A program made the position numbers and the translations under genes. The notes beneath the pieces were generated by a model. It was not told the DNA's origin. It saw only the letters and a list, made by a program, of their open reading frames with translations, and made no database searches. A DNA stretch of 64,000 nt from NCBI RefSeq assembly GCF_963678635.1, contig NC_087069.1, forward strand, positions 53,356,251 through 53,420,250, given 5' to 3'. Origin of the DNA: Symsagittifera roscoffensis (Eukaryota > Xenacoelomorpha > Acoela > Convolutidae). Positions 1-10,016 of this stretch are shown piece after piece; position 1 is the stretch's first letter; the number at the start of each line of letters is the position of its first letter.

Positions 1-1050
1 TATGTTAATTGTTGGTATATACTTCGAAATAAATGGTATTCCAATGATATTATATTTAATATCAGTGATATGGAATATTTGTTTAAATGGCTTATTTAAA
101 ATTTTGCTTTGCTCCATTGTTCTGGTGGGGAGGAGAAATAATTGGATTTTTCCGTAGTTTATCAATGTTGATCCTTGTGCTGTTGCTAACTTACTGGAGG
201 TTTCAAGAGGTGTTAGCTTTGGGTGTAAAGTTTTTATTTCATTCCATGTGGGGATGTTTATTATGTTTGATTCTGCTCCTGAATCAATTAAAAAATCTAT
301 TTCAAGGTCTGGTGGTTGAAATTCTTTATTTCTTGGGCTTTCTAAGAGAAATGGTATTGTCCAAATTTTTTCTTTGGGTTGTTCTTTTTGTATATTTTGA
401 TAAATGTGGTTTGTATTCAAGTATTTTGTTTTGATATTTTTATTGGTTTGATTTGTAGTGTTAATCTCATTTGTTTCTTGCGTCGTTGGTGTGGAATTCA
501 TGGGTGTAGTGTAATAATTTTGAAGGAATTCTGATTGATTTTCATATATGTGTGATGAAAAAGGTTGTTCATATATGACAGATTCATAGTCATTTTCGAC
601 TTTTATCATATTGATAGAAAGAGTGTTTTCTGTATCACTTTCTGAATCTGATGATGTACAGTTTATTTGATTGAGTTGTAACGTATCAGTTACTGTGTCA
701 TCAATACCTGGAGGGTCTGATGTTGTTTCTGGATTAGATTGTACTTGATTAATATGTCTTTGATGTTTAGGTGTACTACTTCTGTGGCGATTATTAGAAT
801 TATTATAGTTATTATTATTCCGGTGTGGTGATTGGGAATAATTTCTATAACGATTATTATAACTTGAGTGTCGATTCTGTGAATTATTTCGCGATCTGTT
901 TTGGTAATTATTGTTTGGTCTGTTAAAGTTCGATCTATTATATGAGTTATTCCTTGATTGATTGTTCGGGTAATTCTGGTTTCGGTTGTTTGAATAACTT
1001 CTATTTCGATTATAGGAGTAGTTTCTATTCCTATTGTATGATGAATTTCG
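1..1050 (-). CDS. pro: Retropepsin-like protease region in frame with gag (partial)
   Basis: Reading on from the gag stop in the same frame, the minus strand stays open from 1050 to the window edge. The first ~100 codons continue the N/S/R/Y-rich tail of gag. Then follow an acidic linker and an aspartic-protease segment with LIDSGAESN (Asp codon at 283-285) and, about 95 codons on, IIGIPFI, the usual second protease landmark near the flap and C-terminal strand. No start codon is needed if translation passes the TAA. The product is cut by the window edge, so RT is not seen. The overlapping I/T-rich 138-codon frame at 690-1106 is an out-of-frame shadow of the same low-complexity DNA. Confidence 0.7.
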
Positions 1051-3969
1051 TTATTGGTTGTTTGGATAGTAGTTATTTCTTGATTGGGAATTAGATCTAG
1101 AAACAAATCGTTGTGTATTTGAATGTGATCTGGAGTAGTTATTTCGACTATTTGGTCTATTGTAGTGATTTTGTGATGAATTATGCGTGTTTCTTCGTTC
1201 TGGTGATCTTCCTCTATAACTTGAGTTATATGGTGATTGATTTCTTGTATAATTTGTATTGTTCGGGAGTGGTTTTCCTGAACTGTTGTTGCTGTAGACT
1301 GTTTTGTTCGGTAGATTTTGATCTTTTTTCATGTATTGATGGAATGATTTATTTGGTTCTTTATATTTTTGAGGTTTATTTTGATTGTCTTGCTGTTTTT
1401 GTCTACATTCGGAAATACTATGTCCGTATCGTCGGCAATAATTACACCATTTTTTGAAAGATGGTTTGCCTTTAAAGTTTGGGTTCTTTTCGTAAATATT
1501 GAGTATTTCAGTGATTTTTTCAACGAGGTCTGTCTCTGATTCCTGTATATTATTAATATTAGTGGGAGTCGTTTCAATTCTGTTAATGTATTGTAATTTC
1601 AGATTTTCCGTTTCTTCTAGTTTCATCGTGATTTCTGCTTGTTCTAATTTGTCTACTAGTTTTCGAAAATCTAAATCGGGTTCTCGAATTGAAGAAGGAT
1701 GGGATGCTCTCTTTTTTATTGCTATTTTCCTTAATTGTGGTGTTAAGGTCATCATTAAGATTTCTGTCATCTTTGTGTTTTTATAGTCATGTGTATTTAA
1801 TGAATATGCTTTTCGAACTAGTGTTTCGATTCGTACTGCTAATTGCTTGATGGTTTCGTTTGGTAATCTGCGAATTTCATTACATAAAACTCTTTGTTGT
1901 TGTTTGTTTCTTTCGGAGTCAAACATTTTTGAAAATTCCTGTGTAAACCTTTTCCAGTTTGATTTTATTTCTAGAGGTAGTACTGAAAACCATTTTTGGG
2001 CTGCGCCATCTAAGGTTGTTTGTATTAACGCTGTGCGTCGATGTATCCAGTTTTGATGTAGTGGCGTATTAATTGGTTCAGGTCCAATATTTAAAATCAG
2101 GTTTGCTGTTACTGCATTTAAATAATCTTCTACAGAGTATTCAGGGTCTGTTCCTGTGAAAACCATTAAAGGTTTGTTTGATGTTATTGATGATCCACCC
2201 ATAAGGTATGGATTCATTGTCATTTGTAATGATTCTGCTGCATTTGGCATTTGTGAAAAATTTGAAAGTTGGTTTCTTGTTATTTCATGTTGTTGGAGAT
2301 AATATGGGAGTGGTATTTCATTTTGCATTTGTGATGGTTGATACGAGTGTGCAGTCATTGGATTTTGTTGTTGAATTGGTTGAAAAGATTGTGTATTAAT
2401 TAGATTTTGTTGTTGAATTGGTTGTTGATGTTGTGCATCTATTGGTTGTGGAGAAAAATTTCTATGATTTGTACGTGTTCTCTGTATTCCTTGTCTACGA
2501 TATTCTTGAGTATTTGGTGCAAATATATCTGGTTGTAAGAAATCATCATCTGAGGATAAATAATCCATTTGATAAGATGTCTGTTTTTTATTTTTATTTT
2601 GTTGAAAAAATGGGTAATTTTCACTGTGATCCTGTGGAGGATTTGTTTGGAAATTTATTGAATTAGGTTGGGTCATTGGGTTATCCCAATTTCGAGATCT
2701 TGTATATTGGTTAAAATTTCTTTGTGGTTGATTATATGTTTTTGATGGATGTGTATAATTATAATTATGGTCTGTAAAGTTGTTTCTAGTGAATGTTTTG
2801 CGTGTTTTTGATGGTATTGTCATGGGTCTGTATGTTTGGTAATCCATATGTGAATATTTAGGGGCAACCGAAGGTTTAACGGTTGATTGTAAGGTTACCT
2901 GTGTTTGTGAAGGATTTGTATTTCTTGGTGTTGTTAAATTTGGGCGTATTGGTGAAATACTTTGTTGTGTAGTTATTGTGTGTACAATTTCTTCATTTAT
3001 GAAGTGTGATGGTGTCTGGATATCTTGTTGAGTAAGATTCCTAGTTCCATTGAGGTTTTCATTGTGTATGACTGTAGAGTTTAAACTATTATTTTGTGTA
3101 TCGGGCAAAAATTTATTATAGTTTAATAGTGTTGCATCAATGGTGAATGGTATTATTTTTACATAATCTCTTATGTAAGATATCGTACTTATTGCTTGAC
3201 TTGAGATTGATTGTGGGAAGCTTATAAATGCGGGATGAGACCATTCGGGGTCCCAAACATAATCTGATTGTTCTGTGATAGCGGTATCATCGTTCGAGTT
3301 TTGGGGTCTAAAATTTTTTCTTGCTTGTGCAATTAAATCAATATTGTGTGTGAAATAATCTATTATGAACCATGCCAAAATTTTTTGTAGATCGTGTTTT
3401 GTATGTTGTGAAACGTCGTCTTTCGTGAAATTTTCTTTAATGATGTTTAAATAACTAGAGAGTAGTGTGATTTCATGTCGTACTCTTAAATGTTTAGATG
3501 TTTCTGTCGGTGAGACATTTGTTATTGGGATTTCATTTTCTAATATCGAAATATAACTATATATTATTGCGAAAACTTCATTGGTGAATATGGAGTTTGC
3601 TCTTTGTGAGTTATGATATTGGATGCTTTTTATATATTCTGAAAAAACTTTTGAAAATTCTAAATCAAGATCGTCTGTTTGAATTGTATATTTTCTATTA
3701 TTATGGTTTGGTGAGGTGAATTCTATGGAGTAGATTCCATACTGTTGTGTTATGTTGCATATATCTTTTAAGTAGTGGTCTATGATTTGTCTTTTGATTT
3801 TTACATCTGGGAACTCTGTTTTACATGGACTGATTCCGGGTTCAAATAAATTTAATAGTAAATTTTTGCAAAATATATGCTGTCCTCTATCAGTGGTTGC
3901 ATCTACTATAAAAGGAAAGATTTCATCATCATCTGGGCTTTCTTCACCTGGGGTGTGCGTTGAGCTCAT
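1051..3969 (-). CDS. gag: Gag-like protein of Ty3/Gypsy-like element
   Basis: This 972-residue frame starts with MSSTH after an AT-rich leader. Residues ~1-300 have no motif that I recognise. Residues ~330-620 are low-complexity and rich in Q, N, P and T. Residues ~640-780 look like a retrotransposon gag/capsid domain (WFSVLP, then WKRFTQEFSKMF, and a C-terminal helix rich in E and K). A single zinc knuckle of CX2CX4HX4C type lies at residues ~841-854 (WCNYCRRYGHSISEC). The last ~115 residues are rich in N, S, R and Y, as in nucleocapsid-like RNA-binding tails. The frame ends at a TAA (1051-1053) that is followed in the same frame by open sequence leading into the protease. It is long for a Gypsy gag because of the Q/N-rich insert. 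Confidence 0.85.
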   Translation of the reverse strand: MSSTHTPGEESPDDDEIFPFIVDATTDRGQHIFCKNLLLNLFEPGISPCKTEFPDVKIKRQIIDHYLKDICNITQQYGIYSIEFTSPNHNNRKYTIQTDDLDLEFSKVFSEYIKSIQYHNSQRANSIFTNEVFAIIYSYISILENEIPITNVSPTETSKHLRVRHEITLLSSYLNIIKENFTKDDVSQHTKHDLQKILAWFIIDYFTHNIDLIAQARKNFRPQNSNDDTAITEQSDYVWDPEWSHPAFISFPQSISSQAISTISYIRDYVKIIPFTIDATLLNYNKFLPDTQNNSLNSTVIHNENLNGTRNLTQQDIQTPSHFINEEIVHTITTQQSISPIRPNLTTPRNTNPSQTQVTLQSTVKPSVAPKYSHMDYQTYRPMTIPSKTRKTFTRNNFTDHNYNYTHPSKTYNQPQRNFNQYTRSRNWDNPMTQPNSINFQTNPPQDHSENYPFFQQNKNKKQTSYQMDYLSSDDDFLQPDIFAPNTQEYRRQGIQRTRTNHRNFSPQPIDAQHQQPIQQQNLINTQSFQPIQQQNPMTAHSYQPSQMQNEIPLPYYLQQHEITRNQLSNFSQMPNAAESLQMTMNPYLMGGSSITSNKPLMVFTGTDPEYSVEDYLNAVTANLILNIGPEPINTPLHQNWIHRRTALIQTTLDGAAQKWFSVLPLEIKSNWKRFTQEFSKMFDSERNKQQQRVLCNEIRRLPNETIKQLAVRIETLVRKAYSLNTHDYKNTKMTEILMMTLTPQLRKIAIKKRASHPSSIREPDLDFRKLVDKLEQAEITMKLEETENLKLQYINRIETTPTNINNIQESETDLVEKITEILNIYEKNPNFKGKPSFKKWCNYCRRYGHSISECRQKQQDNQNKPQKYKEPNKSFHQYMKKDQNLPNKTVYSNNSSGKPLPNNTNYTRNQSPYNSSYRGRSPERRNTHNSSQNHYNRPNSRNNYSRSHSNTQRFVSRSNSQSRNNYYPNNQ

Positions 3970-4927
3970 TTTTTCGTTCGATGACTGTTAATATGTAATT
4001 ATTAATGTGTCGAATTGGTTGATTCCAATTGTATAAATGTACTGGTTTGTGTTTATACTGCTTTTTTATTCTTCTTTTTCCTCTTTTTGATGAATTTGAA
4101 GTTGTTTCTGAGTCAGAAAAATATAATTGATCGTGAAGTGGGCAATTTTTATCTATTGATTCTTTTAGTTTGTAAAATTCGTCTAAACTGTTGGTTTCTG
4201 ATTCTGAAAATGCGTTTCGATTTTTTGAAAATCTTTTTCGTGTTATTTGTCTTTGTTTCGTTATTATTTTTCTTTTTAGTGTTTGTCGTTTTGTTCGAAT
4301 GTATCCAACTGTTTGTGTATGAGGTGTGATTACAAGGTCGTATTTTTGTTATCTATTTCACAATTGTGTAAAACGATTGTTTGTTTATTTCCTAGGTTTT
4401 TAAATGACATAAGGTTTAGGATGACGGATGCAAAAGGTTGTTAAATGATTTCTATTTTCCTAAACTGTTAGTTCTTACGATTTTTTGGTTAGCTTAACCT
4501 GGGTCTATTTGTTCAGGGTTGGAGAGAAAAGTATATCGATTCCGAAGAATGATTTTTTACTTTCTCGTGGCTAGTATAAGTTAAGGTGTTAACTTACTTA
4601 ATCTTACTTAGGGGTAGTGATTGTGTTCAAGGGTTGGAGAATAGTAAATCGATCCACAAGGTTCAGGTATAATTAGAACGCGAGTAGTTCGTTAGATACT
4701 ATTTTAAACTTACTAAGTCTAAGATTTATCCTGGGTCTGGTAAGAGGGGGGGTCAAGTGAAGGATGAATAACCGAAGTTCTTCACTGTTTATCCTAATTT
4801 GAATGATTAGTTTTGTTTAAAAATTTCTATTAGTCTTAGGTCTTTAGAAAGGGTTGGGTAGTGAATCGACGTTTGAGGTCGTTAGACACTAATTAAGTGG
4901 GTGGGGGAGAACAAAGTTGTTCTGTTT

Positions 4928-5011
4928 GATCCAAGGATAAGCCTTGATGATCAAATTTGAAATTTAATTAAGTAAAAATGATTTAAGATCCAAGGATAAG
5001 CCTTGATGATC
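4928..5011. repeat. 25-bp direct repeat in retrotransposon leader
   Basis: The 25-bp sequence beginning GATCCAAGGATAAGCC and ending TTGATGATC occurs exactly at 4928-4952 and again at 4987-5011, 59 bp apart start to start. Its role is unknown. Short direct repeats like this are common in LTR and leader sequences. Confidence 0.8.
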
Positions 5012-5681
5012 TGGTTTTAAAATTAAGTGAATTTAAGTTTTAATAAAATTTTAAATGTGTGTAAAGGAAAGATTTAGTGTTTTGATGATATTAGTGGGTT
5101 TATGATTGCTGTTATGTTTTAGGTGATGAAGCTGGAACAACAGGATGATTTATGATTACTAACCATTTATTGTCATGCTACTAATTTTTATTTTTTATTT
5201 TTCAATAAATATTTTTCAAACATGTTTTGTATATTACTGCAGAGTTTTAGGAAAACGATCTTAGATCTTTTTATCAATCGTTATTGTATATTAATAATTT
5301 TGTTTAGCGCCTGAAATGATTTTGAAGATTAACTTCAAGGTTTTATGTTTGCAAATGAAAATCTAAATTCATTGCCAGTAGTATTCTAAATATAAAAGTT
5401 TGTTCTGGTTTTTGCCTAACTATCATATAGCTATATGGCAAGTTTCTACTTTGTCGTATGTCGTCTCTGGTTCGAGGTCTTCTTCCAATTCCGGGTAGTT
5501 CTGTTATGGTTCGGAATATTGGCTCTGATCTATTGAGTCGTAGAAACATTTCGATTAAATTATTGTCGTATAACATTTTGTAAATGTTTTTGTCTAATTT
5601 CTAATCTATTTTGGTTAATTCTAAGCTATTAAGGTCTTGTTCGAGACTTATGGTCGCACCAGATGAGTTAGGACTGGAGTG

Positions 5682-5956
5682 TATAACTCATAGAGTAATT
5701 TCGGATAGGGTACACCGTCTGCTCGTCACGCTATCTTATTTTCGGCCGGATAGATTCGTGCAACTTCTTAGTCTAATACCGATCCTAATCTTACTCTTAT
5801 ACTATCTAGTCTCAGGTTGTTTAACTAGTCTCTGCTAGGCTCAATAGATCTAGGGTATACTGGTTTATTGCGGCTGCTGAAGTGCTCGGGAGAGTCCAAC
5901 TAATTTCTAAGTTAAATTCAAATCTCTCTGGTGCTGAAATTACAAGTAACTTCAGC
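5682..5956. repeat. Dispersed repeat, copy 1 (LTR-like)
   Basis: From CTCATAGAGTAATTTCGGAT onwards this segment aligns with 46731-46970, sharing CACCGTCTG, CGCTATCTTATTTTCG, ACTTCTTAGTCTAA and TATACTGGT in order. Copy 2 has short internal deletions. Because copy 1 sits upstream of the Gypsy-like gag, the simplest reading is that both are fragments of the same LTR. Confidence 0.65.
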
Positions 5957-5960
5957 ACTT

Positions 5961-8189
5961 ACAAATAAGTGGGTTGTTAGTTAGATGGATCATGATTGGT
6001 TAATATTAAATACTTTACATTGGTAAAATATCTAATTTATCCAATCATAAAATGTAGTTTAGATCAGGTTCCAAATGTTAGAGGATTGGGTGGAATACAA
6101 CCAAATTTCGTCCGACCACAACCAAACTTCAGATATCTGGACAAAAACTGCACAACTCGGAACAGTGACTCGTCTTCACTTCTAGCCCACCATTCTAATT
6201 TTAGAGTTATTAAAAACGTTTTTGCCATTAAGGCTATACGCACAATTTTACGCAAATGGTTCGACGAAATCTGCTGATTTTTGTCAGTTTGCTCACCATG
6301 CCAGTTTTGTTTGCATGACAGTTTTGGTTAAAACGTTAAAAGAGTTGTTCAAAAGTGAAATGAAAAACGAGGGAGTGGGAATCCAACAAATTTAACAGGA
6401 AATTGCGAATTGTTTCAAAATCTAGTAAGATTAAAATTAAACTTAAACTAAATTAACATAAAATTTTGAGTTTCTTCCCAAATTTTTTTTGGTCACGTAG
6501 GAGATTGTACCAGTGGAACTGCTAACGATTGGTTCTCGGAAAGCGGTATGATAGAGATCATAATACTTGTATAACTTCTGCTCCAGATCTATTGTCAACC
6601 ACATAATTGAATCGAAAACCTGAAAAAGCCATGAAAAGAACTAATTCAGTTAACCAAAAAAAATCGTTCAGCTCTGCCGCAGAAAGAATTGGACTGTACT
6701 GACTTTAATCAAAACAACGCCAGCACTGACGACAGATGGTAGGATGGGAAAAAGAGTAGCATCAAATTGGCAAGACAACAAAATCAGCAAAAAAAAAGAA
6801 AAAAGGAAAAAAGTATCTCAAAATTATGTCAAAATTCGACACAGTGGTGAAATATAGTGCAAAGGCCGAACATAAAGAGAAGATAATCAGAAGAAATCAT
6901 CAGATGTGGCAAATTTCAGCAAGTAAAAAAAAACAATTAAGACAAGACACTCATCAGATACAGATGAAACAAAACAAAAAAATACTATACTAATTAGACA
7001 TAAAGAAAAATACCATCAAGAATACCAACTCTTTTTGCTGAGAAATCCACAAGTATGCAAAATAATTTAAGTCACTTTTTGATTTTTATTTATCTTCAAA
7101 ACTAGCATTTAATCAGTTAGAAAATTCCTTATCACAGGCAACATTTACAAAACACTCTAAAAATTGAAAAAAGTACTGAAATAATAAAATCTATGTCTTA
7201 TCGTCAAAAATTTTAATGCGTCGAAAATTTAAGCTGATGCAAAACAAAAAAGTTAAAATGTAAAAAGTGAGTTTTGAGGTCAGAATAAAATTTGAAAACA
7301 AAAAAATCTAGAAAAGCAAAAAAAAGTTAGCAAAAAGTGGCGCTGCTCAGCTACTCTAGTTAAATTGTTCAAGTTCTGCCCCGTAGACTGTCATCAAACA
7401 TGTTGTCTGTTTTTTCTTGCTATAAGTTTGATTTCTCTGTGTCAACAGAAACCGCTGCATCATCAAGAAATGAAAAAAGATTCAGTGTTAAAACTTATGA
7501 TAAACATGTTGACTTGGAGTAGTAATTAGTTAGTCTGGATACTTATACCCTTAAATGATAACTAAAATGACATTGAAAGGACGGTTGTTGTAGTTTTTAC
7601 TGATTTGAGTATATGCGTGAGAATTAACTGATTCCCTAATAGTTGGAGTGAATTATCGTCCCCGATGCTGATTCATGAAATTCACATTTGGAGATAACCA
7701 TATCATGGCATATTTTGAGCATTAGATAAGAAGGGCACAAAATTTTCAAAGTCTGGGCTCAAAAATTTTGTGACCTTAGAGTTCATTCGAATTAATGAAG
7801 CACAATTAATGAAGCACAACATGTTTTGTCTTTTTCTCGCAGACATTTTAGATAGACGGCGGTTGAGAATTTTTTACATGTCTGAAACAGTTAGGGATGA
7901 ACATTTGAAGAATTTTGGTTTGGAGGCGTTAACTTCCCAGTCAAACATTACTAATTTCAGATGTGTTCTTGTTGTAGAAACTCTTCAGTAAACAGCATAA
8001 ATATTTTACAATTATTGAACTGATGGTCTGTTAAGGATTCAATCTGTGGGCTTTTTAACTTGCCATTCTCGGCAGTACTTGATAACAGACTAAGCCGAAA
8101 TTTAAGCTCACATTTATGGGATCTAGAGGGGTCAGATAATCCTTACCCATCCGAATGGTAGTTACGCCGCCTAAAAGCAACTTGAGATG
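5961..8189. other. No recognisable gene
   Basis: AT-rich sequence with short A- and T-tracts. The open frames here (93 codons at 5996-6277, plus strand, and its antisense) lack domain features. A splice-acceptor-like tract before 6507 is followed by a short open frame, but nothing connects it to other exons. I see no feature that I can support. Confidence 0.5.
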
Positions 8190-8525
8190 GATTAAGCATT
8201 TTTCGGAACATTTTTGTCTGTCGAGAAAGTCGGGACAGCTGAATTATACCCATTTTCGGTCGAAACAAAAAATTTTTTTGGTCCAAACACATCTGAACTG
8301 CGTCAAACAAAGTAGGGCATTTTGTTGCTTTTCTCGCTAGAATTCTGAGCGAGAAAAAACCAAGGTCGTAACTAATGAATTTTCTGGTGAACGAAAAACA
8401 ATGTGTGAAAAAAAAGCAAAAATGTGAAAGATCGAAACAAAGTTCACCGAAACGAGGCAGAAATAGTTGCGTTGAGACGGTCAAAACATTCTGAACATAA
8501 ATCGAGCAGCGCGACCCGGGTTGGA
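8190..8525. repeat. Solitary diverged unit of the GTCGAAAC satellite family
   Basis: This segment contains GTCGAGAAAGTCGGGACA, CGGTCGAAACAAAAAATT, CATCTGAACTGCGTCAAACA and ends in a GCGACCCGGGTTGG motif. These match the units arrayed at 10.2-12.7 and 14.8-16.35 kb, where the array end at ~16350 also reads CGACCCGGGTAGG. The 113-codon minus-strand open frame across it is a by-product of the repeat. Confidence 0.6.
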
Positions 8526-10016
8526 AGCTGATGAGTTTTTATAATGCTTTCTACTTGGCTCTTTATATTACAAAATTAAACAATTATGTATAAGTGAAGT
8601 TTAAAGTCCTGGCATCAAAAACGAATACGATGCTTTTGCCGGATATGAAGTTGTAGTATAATAGTGACTAAAGGCAGAACACGGAAACAACAATTGTGAA
8701 TAAAACGTTTTTTTTAATGTTGTGGGTAACTTTCAATATCCTGAGCGTTATTTTGACATAGTGCAAGAAGCACGCTAAGCTTATCAGTTTCCCAATCAAC
8801 AACTTGTGTCCATAAAATCAAATCTTTTGTAATTTTTTGAGGAAGCTTTTACAACACGAAAATTTCTGAAACTAGCTATGATCGACGGGTAAATAATAAC
8901 TCAAAATATAAGTATTATAGATTTCAACCTAAAAAATACATTGAAGTAGTTTTATTTGAGCCATTTTTCATAACTTCATCTATGCATCCAAGGAAATTAA
9001 TGAAAAAAACTTGGCGAACAGCTGAAGAAAGTAATCGTTGAAGTTGCTTCAAGGCATCAAATTTCAAGCTTTACTGAACCAAAATGAAACACAAGTAACC
9101 ATGACAGCCTAATTATCGATTGAAAGCAAACCAGTAACAGTTTTTACAAAAACTTCCGAAAATGGCTAGCATTTTTTTTGACAAGGCAGTGATTGAAAGA
9201 AGGCACGTCGATTCATTTTACAGTGATTGAAAACATTGATTCGAAAACCTCACCATCCCAAGATTTGTTTACTTTCATTTTTGGCATGTCAGCCGAAAGT
9301 TTTTCCTAAATTCTTCTTGAGAGCTAAAAAATAAAGTTTTTGAAGGACAGTGCATGTTGCAACTTGAGTAGAAAACTTAATGTAGAATCCAAGGTCCACA
9401 TAAGTTTTGAATCGACTAATTAGTGCAGATGCCGTATTTTATAACAATCTTTTTTCAACTCCCCACGTTTTTCGGGATTATTTTTGCTAGTTTTTTCCGA
9501 TTTCACTCCAACTCCCATATTTGATTTTCAGATTTAAAAACTTATTTTAAGTAGTCAAAAGCTAATGATATTTTCATGGTGAACGGGCGAACTATTGGGA
9601 ACGCGTTTGTCTTCCATATCTTAGATCGTTAAATCACGCATAAGGCTATAGTATCACAAAAAGCAAATAAAGGGACAAAAATTTAAAAAGCGAGGTGATG
9701 GGTAAGAAAAAAGCCGTATTAGCTGTTATTAGAGTTAAGTGCGTGTTATAAAGATGTAAATTTTGGTGAAAAATTCGTTTCACATTTTTTAGTTATTTCG
9801 GGATGATTTTTTTGACTTCAGGTTAGATTGTCAAAACTAATAGTAGAGGAAATCGAGAAGAGTTATATGGAAATTAAAATGGAAATTTTTTGCCGGTTTT
9901 TGACATTTCCTGAAAAAATTTTGTTTTTCCCGGAAATTTTTGATCAAGTGGCAATATGCTTGGCGCCTTTTTCTTTTTGACTTCTAATTGATTTCAAGTA
10001 ATTTTAAAATCTGGAA
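8526..10016. other. No recognisable gene
   Basis: AT-rich non-coding sequence upstream of the exon at 10017. It could hold the promoter of that gene, but I see no clear TATA box or other element that stands out from the background. Confidence 0.5.

Larger units (their letters stand above)
1..5960 (-). mobile_element. Ty3/Gypsy-like LTR retrotransposon, 5' portion
   Basis: The minus strand carries, from right to left, a non-coding leader or LTR region, a long gag frame with a CCHC zinc knuckle, and an aspartic-protease frame that runs off the left window edge. RT, RNase H and integrase would lie outside the window. The gag-then-protease order and a DSGA-type protease active site are those of Ty3/Gypsy and retrovirus-like elements. 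The right boundary is uncertain because the second LTR is not visible. A segment at about 5682-5956 recurs at 46731-46970, as an LTR fragment would. Integrity cannot be judged beyond gag and protease. Confidence 0.75.
3970..5960 (-). other. Leader and probable LTR of the Gypsy-like element
   Basis: No credible gene lies here. On the minus strand this is upstream of gag, so it should hold the untranslated leader, the primer-binding site and the LTR. I could not fix LTR ends because the partner LTR is outside the window. It contains loosely repeated GGGTTGGAGA-type segments (4500-4870), a 25-bp direct repeat (4928-5011) and, at 5933-5959, a near-perfect inverted repeat (TGCTGAAATTA / TAACTTCAGCA) that might mark an edge. 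The 77-codon minus frame at 5343-5576 resembles nothing I know. Confidence 0.4.

Noticed and set aside
690-1106. 138-codon I/T-rich minus-strand frame overlapping the gag end
   Set aside because: It is the shifted reading of the N/S/R/Y-rich gag tail. The true continuation of gag is in the original frame after the TAA.
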